From assembly GCA_009746045.1 (NCBI GenBank), contig RPFO01000034.1, forward strand, positions 829,240 to 893,239: a DNA stretch of 64,000 nt. The letters are read 5' to 3'. The DNA comes from Mesostigma viride. Taxonomy: Eukaryota > Streptophyta > Mesostigmatophyceae > Mesostigmatales > Mesostigmataceae. The position numbers were made by a program, and so were the translations under genes. Shown in pieces: positions 34,813 to 45,564 of this stretch (position 1 is its first letter; each line of letters starts with the position of its first letter). Below the pieces are notes generated by a model. That model did not search any database, was not told where the DNA came from, and was given only the letters and a program-made list of their open reading frames with translations.

Positions 34813-36470
34813 GACTGTTGCAGGCAGCATGTAGACCATGAAAATAGACCACCCACGAAAATTGGGCTCATTCTGAGCTCAAATGGTGACATGTGACAGC
34901 ATACATGTGCAGTTTTTCGTCATTTTCCCCCTTTTCTTACATGAAACAAATATGAATAGTGGACAAATGAACTCATTTCAGGCTGGATTCTTGCAGGCAG
35001 CATCTAGACCATGAAAATAGACCACCCACAAAAATCGGGCTCATTCTGAGCTCAAATGGTGACATGTGACAGCATACATGTGCAGTTTTTCGTCATTTTC
35101 CGGGGCCCTTTTCTTACATGAAACAAATATGAATAGTGGACAAATGAACTCATTTCAGGCTGGATTCTTGCAGGCAGCATGTAGACCATGAAAATAGACC
35201 ACCCACAAAAATTGGGCTCATTCTGAGCTCAAATGGTGACATGTGACAGCATACATGTGCAGTTTTTCGTCATTTTCCCCCTTTTCTTACATGAAACAAA
35301 TATGAATAGTGGACAAATGAACTCATTTCAGGCTGGATTCTTGCAGGCAGCATCTAGACCATGAAAATAGACCACCCACAAAAATTGGGCTCATTCTGAG
35401 CTCAAATGGTGACATGTGACAGCATACATGTGCAGTTTTTCGTCATTTTCCCCCTTTTCTGACATGAAACAAATATGAATAGTGAACAAATGAACTCATA
35501 TCAGGCTGGATTCTTGCAGGCAGCATTTATACCATGAAAATAGACCACCCACAAAAATTGGGCTCATTATGAGCTCAAATGGTGACATGTGACAGCATAC
35601 ATGTGCAGTTTTTCGTCATTTTCCCCCTTTTCTTACATGAAACAAATATGAATAGTGAACAAATGAACTCATTTCAGGCTGGATTCTTGCAAGCAGCATC
35701 TAGACCATGAAAATAGACCACCCACAAAAATTGGGCTCATTCTGAGCTCAAATGGTGACATGTGACAGTGTAAATATGCAGCTTTTCGTCATTTGCACCG
35801 GTTTCTTACATGAAACAAATAGGAATCATGACCAAATGAACTCATATCGAGCTGCCAGGATTCTTGCAAGCAACATTTAAACCATAATACTACACCACCT
35901 ACAAAAATTGGGCTCATTATGAGCTCAAATGGTGACATGTGACAGTATAAATATGCAGTTTTACGCCATTTTCATCGTTTTCTTACACGAAATAAATAGG
36001 AATCATGACCAAATGAGCTCATATCGAGCTGGATTCTTGCAAGCTACATTTAAACCATAATACTAGACCACCTACAAAAATTGGGCTCATTATGAGCTCA
36101 AATGGTGACATGTGACAGTATAAATATGCAACCTTTTGTCATTTGCACCGGTTTCTTACATGAAACAAATAGGAATCATGAACCAATGAACTCATATCCA
36201 GCTGGATTCTTGCAAGCTACATTTAAACCATAATACTACACCACCTACAAAAATTGGGCTCATTATGAGCTCAAATGGTGACATGTGACAGTATGAATAT
36301 GCAGTTTTACGCCATTTGCACCGGTTTCTTACATGAAACAAATAGGAATCATGACCAAATGAACTCATATCAAGCTGGATTCTTGCAAGCAACATTTAAA
36401 CCATAATACTAGACCACCTACAAAAATTGGGCTCATTCGATCTGAGCTCAAATGGTGACATGTGACAGTA
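34813..36470 (+). repeat. Left satellite arm, ~175-bp unit, about 9 copies
   Basis: Units start about GGCTGGATTCTTGCAGGCAG and contain GGGCTCATTCTGAGCTCAAA and TTACATGAAACAAATATGAA. The first five are nearly identical; the ones nearer the core diverge (ACCGGTTTC variants), so homogenisation is strongest near the outer end. Confidence 0.9.
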
Positions 36471-37076
36471 TATGAAAAGAGACAACAAACGTGGACTGAA
36501 GCATTGGCACGCTGAGCCCCGTGCATGTCTGAGACCAGTTGTCTGAAAAGAGACAACAAACGTGGCAGCATGGCACGCCGAGCCCCGTGCATGTCTGAGA
36601 CCAGTTGTCTGAAAAGAGACAACAAACGTGGAAGCATGGCACGCCGAGCCCCGTGCATGTCTGAGACCAGTTGTCTGAACTGAAACGTAAAAAGCGCGGA
36701 TCCGCGTAAGGCGCGATGTCTACTGGCTCAGGACAGTATATATATATATATAAGTAACATTTAAACTCAGCCCAGTTTTGACGTCATTTCCAACTGAAAA
36801 AAATATTAATTAAATAATTCATTGATAAAACACGCGCTCCTATTGGGGAGTCGCAGAGCACAATAATACATGTTAAAGTGCTTTTCATCCCTGTATGTTG
36901 CACGCTGGGATCTAAAACTGAAAAATTTAAACTCACATCAATAAGGCTAGTCTGAGTCTGAGTCATCAATTATGTGGGGAGGGCGGCGCTTGTGGCGCGG
37001 GGTCGCCTTCGCTTGCTTGCTAGCCGTGCCCCGGTGTGCGACCTGCTTCGATCCGAACGCACTCTACTATCTCCGC

Positions 37077-37367
37077 CTAACCTCGCGCAGTCGAGTCGGG
37101 TGGCAGATTGGGTAACTCTACACCTGGGCATGCGCAAAGCGCAGCTCGCACCTCATCTAACCCTACTATTTCATCGTCCCCGTCTGTGTAGAGCACATGG
37201 ACCATGTTGTGCTCCTTATTAAACGCCGTCACATGGGCATGATACCGCTTCTCCCCTGAGTTTGGGCCTGAAAATATCTTGCATACCGGGGTCCCCACCA
37301 ACCATTCCGGCTCGTGCACGTCCATGACATGCGATTTGAAAAGTGCCATCGCCGTCTTCTCCGCCAT
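37077..37367 (-). CDS. Small Tudor/chromo-barrel-like ORF inside the foldback element
   Basis: The frame runs from an ATG at 37367 to a TAG at 37077, 96 codons. The core reads EWLVGTPVCKIF, then YHAHVTAFN, then VHVLYTDGDDEIVGLDEVR. This matches the pattern of small Tudor-like barrel domains in many algal proteins (G..V.K.F, then a strand, then V.Y.DGD.E). Such domains bind modified histones or nucleic acid. It may be a captured host exon: the bases GAG|GTGCGAGC near 37160 could be a donor, which would make only the upstream part coding. It is not a transposase. Function in the element is unknown. Confidence 0.5.
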   Translation of the reverse strand: MAEKTAMALFKSHVMDVHEPEWLVGTPVCKIFSGPNSGEKRYHAHVTAFNKEHNMVHVLYTDGDDEIVGLDEVRAALCACPGVELPNLPPDSTARG

Positions 37368-37428
37368 CGCTGATTCCGTTTTCTGTGCTTATTCCGTTTT
37401 CCCACCCCTCATGTTTCGCGCACATACG

Positions 37429-38260
37429 AAAAGGACTTGAATTTCCTTGCTAACAGGTCGGTCTCGGCAATTCATCTTGCATTCACTGGAATTCATTCAT
37501 CGAAGCCCCGAGACTGCCCGTCCAGTCTGAACATACGAAAAGGACTTGAATTTCCTTGCTAACAGGTCGGTCTCGGCAATTCATCTTGCATTCACTGGAA
37601 TTCACTCATCGAAGCCCCGAGACTGCCCGTCCAGTCTGAACATACGAAAAGGACTTGAATTTCCTTGCTAACAGGTCGGTCTCGGCAATTCATCTTGCAT
37701 TCACTGGAATTCACTCATCGAAGCCCCGAGACTGCCCGTCCAGTCTGAACATACGAAAAGGACTTGAATTTCCTTGCTAACAGGTCGGTCTCGGCAATTC
37801 ATCTTGCATTCACTGGAATTCACTCATCGAAGCCCCGAGACTGCCCGTCCAGTCTGAACATACGAAAAGGACTTGAATTTCCTTGCTAACAGGTCGGTCT
37901 CGGCAATTCATCTTGCATTCACTGGAATTTTCCGGTGAAATGGGTGTTAGTTTATTTCCATATAACGGTTAAGGTGACCCAGGTATGCATTCACTGGAAT
38001 TCACTCATCGAAGCCCCGAGACTGCCCGTCCAGTCTGAACATACGAAAAGGACTTGAATTTCCTTGCTAACAGGTCGGTCTCGGCAATTCATCTTGCATT
38101 CACTGGAATTCACTCATCGAAGCCCCGAGACTGCCCGTCCAGTCTGAACATACGAAAAGGACGAATTTCCTTGCTAACAGGTCGGTCTCGGCAATTCATC
38201 TTGCATTCACTGGAATTCATTCATCGAAGACCCGAGACTGCCCGTCCAGTCTGAACTTCA
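37429..38260 (+). repeat. 109-bp minisatellite, about 7 copies
   Basis: The unit begins GAACATACGAAAAGGACTTG and includes CATTCACTGGAATTCACTCA. One copy at about 37930-37985 is interrupted by roughly 55 unrelated bases, after which part of the unit resumes. It lies in the core of the foldback element. Confidence 0.9.
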
Positions 38261-38444
38261 TACTACCGTTGTACGAAATTCAGACTGCACGAACCTCGAG
38301 GATTGTCAATGAATGCCCATGAATTTCATTTGGTCGCACAAAAATGTTTTATTCAAGAGAACAGTGGCAATGGCATCAAACTGCATTGTTTTCCTTTCAT
38401 TTGTCACCTTTTGAGCTGTAAACAGTCTATTTTGATGGTCTACA

Positions 38445-39828
38445 TGCTGCTTACAAGTTTCCAGCCTGATCTGAGTTCATTTGTTCAATATTCATATTTG
38501 TTTCATGTAAGATAACCGAGAAAATGACGAAAAACTGCACATGTATGCTGTCACGTGTCACCATTTGAGCTCAGAATGAGCCCAATTTTTGTGGGTGGTC
38601 TATTTTTATGGTCTAGATGCTGCCTGCAAGAATCCAGCCTGAAATGAGTTCATTTGTTCACTGTTCATATTTGTTTCATGTAAGAAAAGGGGGAAAATGA
38701 CGAAAAACTGCACATGTATGCTGTCACATGTCACCATTTGAGCTCAGAATGAGCCCAATTTTTGTGGGTGGTCTATTTTCATGGTCTAGATGCTGCCTGC
38801 AAGAACCCAGCCTGATATGAGTTCATTTGTTCACTGTTCATATTTGTTTCATGTAAGAAAAGGGGGAAAATGACGAAAAACTGCACATGTATGCTGTCAC
38901 ATGTCACCATTTGAGCTCAGAATGAGCCCAATTTTTGTGGGTGGTCTATTTTCATGGTCTAGATGCTGCCTGCAAGAATCCAGCCTGATATGAGTTCATT
39001 TGTTCACTATTCATATTTGTTTCATGTAAGAAAAGGGGGAAAATGACGAAAAACTGCACATGTATGCGGTCAAATGTCACCATTTGAGCTCAGAATGAGC
39101 CCAATTTTTGTGGGTGGTCTATTTTCATGGTCTAGATGCTGCCTGCAAGAACCCAGCCTGATATGAGTTCATTTGTTCACTGTTCATATTTGTTTCATGT
39201 AAGAAAAGGGGGAAAATGACGAAAAACTGCACATGTATGCTGTCACATGTCACCATTTGAGCTCAGAATGAGCCCAATTTTTGTGGGTGGTCTATTTTCA
39301 TGGTCTAGATGCTGCCTGCAAGAATCCAGCCTGATATGAGTTCATTTGTTCACTATTCATATTTGTTTCATGTAAGAAAAGGGGGAAAATGACGAAAAAC
39401 TGCACATGTATGCGGTCAAATGTCACCATTTGAGCTCAGAATGAGCCCAATTTTTGTGGGTGGTCTATTTTCATGGTCTAGATGCTGCCTGCAAGAACCC
39501 AGCCTGATATGAGTTCATTTGTTCACTGTTCATATTTGTTTCATGTAAGAAAAGGGGGAAAATGACGAAAAACTGCACATGTATGCTGTCACATGTCACC
39601 ATTTGAGCTCAGAATGAGCCCAATTTTTGTGGGTGGTCTATTTTCATGGTCTAGATGCTGCCTGCAAGAATCCAGCCTGATATGAGTTCATTTGTTCACT
39701 ATTCATATTTGTTTCATGTAAGAAAAGGGGGAAAATGACGAAAAACTGCACATGTATGCTGTCACATGTCACCATTTGAGCTCAGAATGAGCCCAATTTT
39801 TGTGGGTGGTCTATTTTCATGGTCTGAA
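38445..39828 (-). repeat. Right satellite arm, ~175-bp unit, about 8 copies, inverted
   Basis: This is the reverse complement of the left arm units (TTCATATTTGTTTCATGTAA, TTTGAGCTCAGAATGAGCCC). Units alternate between CCTGATATGAGTTC and variants with ATGCGGTCAAATGTC, indicating a two-unit higher-order period in part of the array. Confidence 0.9.
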
Positions 39829-39930
39829 GGCTGGATGACCCCTGCTTTATTGACAAATATAAGGATTTAATCACATGTGGAAAAATTGAGTAAAATTTAT
39901 GAAATTGAGCAAACACTTATGAATCCCCTC

Positions 39931-40194
39931 AAACTGTACCACCCTAGTACGTTCGCTGGCAGGGAGTTAGCGCCTGCCCCTTTAGAGCATAATCCTGACA
40001 CTGGGGAAGTAGAAGACGAAGTAGAAAGCATCGTGGCCCATCGAGATATCAAAAAGGGCCGCGGTACCCAGCGTCAGTATAAAGTGAAGTGGATGTATGC
40101 TCGTAGTGAAGTAGATAAGGTTTGGTATACGGAGAGTGAGCTAGATGGGTGTAGTCGCCTGCTGCAGGAATATAAAACCCTGCACAAGCTCTAG
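39931..40194 (+). CDS. Chromodomain C-terminus of the Ty3 integrase
   Basis: This continues the pol frame after the DNA element: AAA at 39931 is in the same codon phase as AAA at 34723. A LYHPSTFAG linker of the usual post-integrase type is followed by VESIVAHRDI, YKVKWMYA and VWYTESELDGC. That is a chromodomain, which in chromoviruses steers integration to marked chromatin. It stops at 40192-40194. The open frame upstream to 39877 is element sequence, not real coding. Confidence 0.85.
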   Translation, partial: KLYHPSTFAGRELAPAPLEHNPDTGEVEDEVESIVAHRDIKKGRGTQRQYKVKWMYARSEVDKVWYTESELDGCSRLLQEYKTLHKL

Positions 40195-40270
40195 TCGTAG
40201 GCCTTCTCCTCTCTTATGTTATGTCTGCTGTCGACGGGTGGTTGGTTGTCCCCTCCCCTCCGCAGCCGTC

Positions 40271-42575
40271 ATGACAGAGCCTACCCCTCCGGCTGAGAGC
40301 CCGCTGCCGTCCCTGCCCCTACCGGACCCTGAGCTGTATTTCGAGGCCCTTCCGGGCCGTTGGGTGTCGCGATCATGTTACCGGGGTGGCGTTGTGCAGC
40401 CGGCCCTTCAGGCCCAACATGCGAGCTTAGTCAGGGCGGCCCTCTTCGGGGTCACGTGGTATGGTCCTTCCCCTAATGAGCCGCACCAGCTTGTCCTGCA
40501 CGGGTTCGACGATGCCGGACACTGTTTGTTGGGGTGTGGTTCTCGCTGTCCCGCCTTGGAACAGATAGATGCGGTTCTCCGGTGTTGCCGTGTGTTCTCC
40601 TACCTCTCTACCCCTGTGGGCCGTACCTGCCTACGGGAGGTGTTTCCTTGGCTTCCGGCTGAGGGTGATGCTGAGGTAGATGAGAACCCCTGCGACCTTT
40701 TACGGGCCGTAGAATTCATGGAGATAGCTGATCAGGCGGCGGGACTAGCGGTTGATGGTCCTGCCCCTTCGGGCGCCCCAGCCGAGGTACATTATACTCC
40801 AGATTATTCTGCCTCGAGCGCTGCGTCCGCCTCCTCGGCGTCTGTTCCTCCCTCTCCGGTCCCGTCGTCCCCTCGGTCGACCCGGGGTGTTGCAGTGGAG
40901 CCTACCCCTTCGGGTTTGCCTGATCCTCTTTCGGCGACGGTCTCGGCTATGCAGGCTCAGATCCAGTCCCTGACCACAGCGTTTGGGGCCTTCCTGGCGG
41001 CCCAGGCGCAGGTCCCGGCTACGCCAGCTGGATCCGCGCCTCCTACCCCTTCTGTTGCCCCGGCGACTACGGCTTCGCCCGCGCCCCCACTGGCGCCCGC
41101 GGTCGCTGTGGTTCCGGCGGCTGCTGCGACTCCTGCTGCCTCCGCGTCTGTGACCGCTGTACCTGCGCCTACGCGCGAGTCCCCTGCCCCTGTGACCGCG
41201 CCCGCTGTCGCTGCTTCCGAGCCTCCACCAGCTCAGTCGCAGCCGTCGCGGGGCTTCTTTGGCGACACTAGCGGACTGCCCAGGCTTTGGGAGGGTGGTC
41301 CCCCGCAGAGGATTCCGGTTCCTGACTGGAGCCTGGATGGTAGTCAATCTTATGCAGGACTGCCTGTCCCTACGGGCCCCATTTTTAACATGTGGCCTGA
41401 GGGTGCACCGGCCACCGAGACCGGCGCGCCAGCTTCGGCGGCGGGTCCGTCACGGCCCCCTCTGGCTTCGGGTCCGGCGCGGCCTTCTGCTGTATCAGTG
41501 TCACCTGCGTCGGTGTCGGCTCCTGCCCCTGCTTCGGCCCCTGCCCCTTCGGCCTCTCTGTCCTTGGCCGCGGTTGTTCGGTCCACCGGCCAGGATCCTC
41601 GCGCTACCCGCGCTTCCGACTCCCTCCGGGAGTTGTCCCAGGGTGATCGGGACAGGGCTCCTTCTGTGCATGGTGCATGCGACGCCGGAGTCGCGCGACA
41701 CGCCCGTGCCTGGATGTGGTATGTCCGCACTCGCCTGCCGCCAGTGTGACCTGCCGCGCGCCTCCGCCGAGCTTGCCATCTCGCCCATGTCCTACGGGTT
41801 TTCCCAGGTGTGTCGGGCGCCTCGGGATCGTGGCCTACCCATTGAGACTGATCGGCCTCCTTTCGACATGGTTATTTTAGCTGATCCTGTGTTCCAGGGT
41901 GAGATCCTGGTTCGGCGCGTTCTGTATCGCTGGGCTAGGCGCCACAACGACTTGGACACCTACGGTGGGTTCCAGTGGGCTTACCCTCCGCCTCTGGGCA
42001 TTATGGCTTCGGATGCCCTTACGGTAGAGTTTCCTGCGGTGCCGGGTGTTACGTACACCACGGTCCTCCAGCCCATCCTCGAGTGGGATGCCCGGCGTCC
42101 GGCGCCCCTCCCGGGCCAGGGTCTAGACTCCCGCGGTCACCCTCCTCCTCGGGCCAGCGACTACCTAGAGACATTCGGGTCGCGCCAGTGTGCGCGTCGG
42201 TGGCGTTCCCGTGAGATTCGGCACATCCGGTTGTGGCCGTCCAACGTGGAGCCCCTGGTAGATCTGTTTTTCCCGACGGGTATGCGCCCTCGGATCCGGT
42301 ATCATCGCCTGCTCCTTCGGGCTCTCTGCCTGATCGCGGTAGAGCCTTTCCTACGCCTCTTTGCCTGTGGTTTCCTGGACTGGGCCCGGGGCCAGGTCGT
42401 TCTTACTCAGCATAGGTATTACTGGGCCTTTCTGGGCCTTTTTCCTGACGGCGTGTGGGCCGATGTTTTCCTCACCGTAGATAGGCATGACAATGTTGAG
42501 GATGTGGCCCATTACCAGGCCTACCTGGAAGTCCTGCTGGCCTCCCGTGGTACCTACCAGACGGATGGCCATTAG
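40271..42575 (+). CDS. Extra 3' ORF of the Ty3 element, function unknown
   Basis: The first ATG is at 40271, 77 bases after the pol stop. It is in two overlapping frames: 40271-41749 and a second (open from 41259) to 42575; the switch most likely lies between about 41660 and 41745. The N-terminal ~170 residues are globular with several cysteines (HCLLGCGSRC). A long Pro/Ala/Ser-rich linker follows, with a short helical stretch (DPLSATVSAMQAQIQSLTTAFGAFLAAQ). The C-terminal ~280 residues are globular and tryptophan-rich (WARRHNDLDTYGGFQWAYPPP, HRYYWAFLGLFPDGVW). No signal peptide, clear transmembrane helix or fusion-protein pattern is seen, so it is not obviously an envelope protein. I do not recognise the family. 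Confidence 0.65.
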
Positions 42576-42931
42576 ATAGAGGGCCTTAGGCCCGACCTGA
42601 GGGTGTTGTCCCTCCGGTATGTAGAGTCGCCCTCATGTTCTGGCCAGTTGGCTGGTCGTTCTTGGTCCTTGGTGCTGATGGGTTTACTCTGTGTGTCCTG
42701 CCCAGTGCCGTTCCCCCCGGCAAGGACTCCGTTCCAGGCAGTTAGGGGAACCTACCACCAGGCTTGGTGCTGGCTAACCCTACACCTCCCGGCGTGGTGG
42801 TGGAGACCGTGTGAACTATTGGTGCCTTGTATCTTGGATGGCTTGCTGACTGTGTTAGTGTGTGCTGGGTGCATTAGGTTTCCTACCCCTTGTTTTCCTC
42901 CCTGTACGTAGGGAGAGGGCTCCCTACCTTT

Positions 42932-42944
42932 GTGGGGGGGGAGG
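42932..42944 (+). promoter_or_regulatory. Polypurine tract
   Basis: GTGGGGGGGGAGG lies directly before the 3' LTR TGTTA. This is the normal position for the plus-strand primer of an LTR element. Confidence 0.75.
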
Positions 42945-43517
42945 TGTTACGTCGCGTAACAATTCGTTGTAGTTACGGACGTAAATTAGGTCCTTTGCCT
43001 CGGTTGTCCCTAGGTTTACGTTTAGGCTCCTACCGGGACATTATTGTCCTCGTAACAGTACTGTGGTACATTGGGTGCCGTTGGGCGCCGCGCCGCGTAC
43101 TTTACTAGTGGTCCTGATCCTGTGGTAGAATGTAGTGGACCAGCGTGCATCAGTAGATTTAGTGGACCAGCGTGCACCTGTAGGCGAGGGCCATGTCGGC
43201 CCGAGCGTGTTGGACCGTTGGTGACCATTTATGCGCGTTCTACCCCTTGTGTGTGCACTCGGCGTGTGTTAAATGAATTAACACATATAGGCTTGGGTCA
43301 CGGCAGTGTAGTTGTGTTTCCTTCCTCTATTCCTGGAGTAAACGGGTTTTGATAAATGGTTGTATGGCGTATTATAGTAACACTTACGTTAATGCATTGA
43401 GATCAGCTCCGTCACGTTCGTCTTTCGCCAGAGGGTTAAGTAGAGGAGGTCTGACCAGTTTAGGTAGTATCAGGCCCATTAGAGGTAGAGGTGGAGGTAG
43501 ATATCCGCGGCGTAACA
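42945..43517 (+). repeat. 3' LTR of the Ty3 element
   Basis: The same length as the 5' LTR and nearly the same sequence. It is followed by the target duplication CAGCC at 43518-43522. Confidence 0.95.
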
Positions 43518-44809
43518 CAGCCATATCCCATTCTTGATATCCGGCTGGTTCGTCAACCCCGTCCTCTTCGCAACAAATTCGAACCCCTCCATTGCATTAA
43601 GTACCACTTGAGCCAACCGTGTCGGCCCATCGCTTTTCTCCCACGCGAAAGTCTTCATCATGAACTCACAGGTCGTATCCCCGTCAGACCCGTAAACTTT
43701 CTTAGAAATCCACGGGCCCTGCTGCTCGATTTCGGATGCCAGCTCCTCCGACCCAAACTTCCGCGGGGGTTCCCGCTTCTCCCCCACCTTTTTTTGGCGA
43801 CCCGACTGGACGTCCTCTGCCTCGGCATGTTCGGCTTGGCCTTCCTCCGGCACAGCCCCCGTCACCACCACAGCCCCCGCCACAGGCTGTACGGGTTGGG
43901 GCACCACAGCCTGTTCGGTTGGGGGTTCGGGCGCAATCAGGACCCACCATTTCGTTTCCTCCTTGTGGGTCGTCCAAAAATCCGTCCTCTCCAGCAGTGC
44001 AAGTGGGAAGGTGGAATCGTCCCTCCCCGTTGGCCTGATAACCGCCCTTAGTCTCTTGGCAGCTACAGCGACCGTATCGGCCACCCTCTGAAGGGCGCTG
44101 TCGGCTTCCGAAGGCTGCATCGGCAACCAGCCGAGGTCGCGTGGTTCGGGGTATTTCCCCAAATCGCGGTTGTAGATCATGAAAAGCTGGACCATCACCT
44201 CGCAGAAGATCTTGGCCATGTATGTCAGGTCATACAAGCACTGAGGAGGAACGTGTTTGGCCTTCACGGTTGCCATGATAGACGGCCAGAATCGAAAGCG
44301 GGCTAGACTCCTCCACCCTTCCTGTTTGATCCCCCCCCCTTCCTCATCACCCTTCCCTCCCCGTCCAGCTTGTCCGCTGCCACGATGTCCAGAAACTCTG
44401 CAAGCTCCTTGGCCAGCTTGTCCTCAATCGGCATTCCACATCTACTGTCGTCGTTCGGAGCGACCGTTTCATCCTTCACAGCCGAGATGAAGTCGTAGAC
44501 TTGGGTTTTCTCCGATTCGGACAAACCACCCTCGTTCAATCGCCCTCCAACCCGCTCCTCACCACCCTCCTCCCCCTCCCCGTCCTTCCTTGCCTTCTCA
44601 GTGCTGCTTGAAACCCCATGAATCAAATTCCATATTTCTTTCTGGTCCTGAAGGGGCACCTCCGGCTTATCCCAGGATTCCTCCATGTGCGTCTTGAAAT
44701 AGTTGTGCACTTCCAGCAGCGCCGTCCCCCTCGACTTTTTGGAAACGGCCTCGTCTTCTGCATTCAGCCCCCCTCCGATCAGGGCAACCCTCCGATGCGC
44801 CTCTCTCCC
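43518..44809 (-). CDS. Unrecognised large protein, penultimate exon, proximal half
   Basis: The acceptor GCATGCAG precedes 44809 and the exon starts in phase 0, matching the upstream exon. It reads GREAHRRVALIGGG, then acidic and lysine-rich helices (DKLAKELAEFLDIVAADK). After a 9-base C run (44331-44339) the frame moves to QEGWRSLARFRFWPS, then MATVKAKHVPPQ and LGKYPEPRDLGWLP, up to the Ty3 junction at the GGCTG target. One extra base in that run would make the frame and the downstream splice phase consistent. ATG 44276 could be taken for a start but reads through in frame from upstream. No family is recognised. Confidence 0.6.
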
Positions 44810-44934
44810 CTGCATGCATGAAATGTGAATCAGTGTTTGAGACAAAAAACGGTCATACAACACACGACCTGACATTTTGTCCTTACACTTTGGAAGATCG
44901 GCCGTTCCCGAACAAAAATCACACCCTAATTTCC

Positions 44935-45530
44935 AGTTTCCAACGGCCGTTGGCGCAAGAAAAATCACACCCTAATTTCCAGGTTCCAACGGCCGTTGGC
45001 GCAAGAAAAATCACACCCTAATTTCCAGGTTCCAACGGCCGTTGGCGCAAGAAAAATCACACACTAATTTCCAGGTTCCAACGGCCGTTGGCGCAAGAAA
45101 AATCACACACTAATTTCCAGGTTCCAACGGCCGTTGGCGCAAGAAAAATCACACCCTAATTTCCAGGTTCCAACGGCCGTTGGCGCAAGAAAAATCACAC
45201 ACTAATTTCCAGGTTCCAACGGCCGTTGGCGCAAGAAAAATCACACCCTAATTTCCAGGCTCCAACGGCCGTTGGCGCAAGAAAAATGTCGACCGAATTT
45301 CCAGGTTCCAACGGCCGTTGGCGCAAGAAAAATATCAACCAAATTTCCAGGTTCCAACGGCCGTTGGCGCAGGAAAAATGACACCCTAATTTCCAGGTTC
45401 CAACGGCCGTTGGCGCAAGAAAAATCACACACTAATTTCCAGGTTCCAACGGCCGTTGGCGCAAGAAAAATCACACCCTAATTTCCAGGTTCCAACGGCC
45501 GTTGGCGCAAGAAAAATAACATCTAGTGCC
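44935..45530. repeat. 46-bp minisatellite in intron, about 13 copies
   Basis: The unit runs GGTTCCAACGGCCGTTGGCG then CAAGAAAAATCACACCCTAA and TTTCCA. It holds the perfect palindrome CCAACGGCCGTTGG. It fills most of the intron 44810-45564 of the unknown gene. The same unit fills the next upstream intron. Confidence 0.95.
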
Positions 45531-45564
45531 TAAAACGTTCCCACACCCGATCCGTTATATTTAC

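Larger units (their letters stand above)
34726..39930. mobile_element. Foldback-like DNA element, 5205 bp, between integrase and chromodomain
   Basis: The ends are inverted repeats starting GAGGGGATTCATA (34726) and ending TATGAATCCCCTC (39930), 31 bp with one mismatch. They are flanked by AAA on both sides (34723-34725, 39931-39933). A 173-177-bp tandem satellite fills the inner left arm (about 34813-36470), and the same satellite in opposite orientation fills the right arm (about 38445-39828), so the arms could fold into a structure over 1 kb long. The core holds three 62-bp-type repeats (36475-36680), a small minus-strand ORF, and a 109-bp minisatellite. A 3-bp duplication suggests PIF/Harbinger or CACTA affinity, but no transposase is present. 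Confidence 0.75.
27491..43517 (+). mobile_element. Ty3/gypsy chromovirus-type LTR retrotransposon, inserted in a coding exon
   Basis: Two 573-bp LTRs (27491-28063 and 42945-43517) begin TGTTA and end TAACA and are almost identical (one difference noticed, GGCCTG versus GGTCTG). The target duplication is CAGCC (27486-27490 and 43518-43522). Order: LTR, leader, small RNase H1-N-like ORF, gag, protease, reverse transcriptase, RNase H, integrase, chromodomain, a long extra ORF, polypurine tract, LTR. A 5205-bp DNA element is nested inside; without it the retrotransposon is about 10.8 kb. Gag and pol have single-base frame breaks. Near-identical LTRs imply a recent insertion. Confidence 0.93.

Noticed and set aside
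34813-36470. CRISPR or gene family in the 175-bp repeats
   Set aside because: It is tandem satellite without spacers. It is inverted on the other side of the element, and its short frames are not conserved.
40745-41347. Arginine/glycine-rich minus-strand frame
   Set aside because: It is the antisense of the Pro/Ala/Ser linker of the Ty3 3' ORF.
44935-45530. CRISPR-like array (palindromic repeat every 46 bp)
   Set aside because: It is a contiguous tandem repeat with no unique spacers, in an intron of a eukaryotic gene. No cas genes are present.
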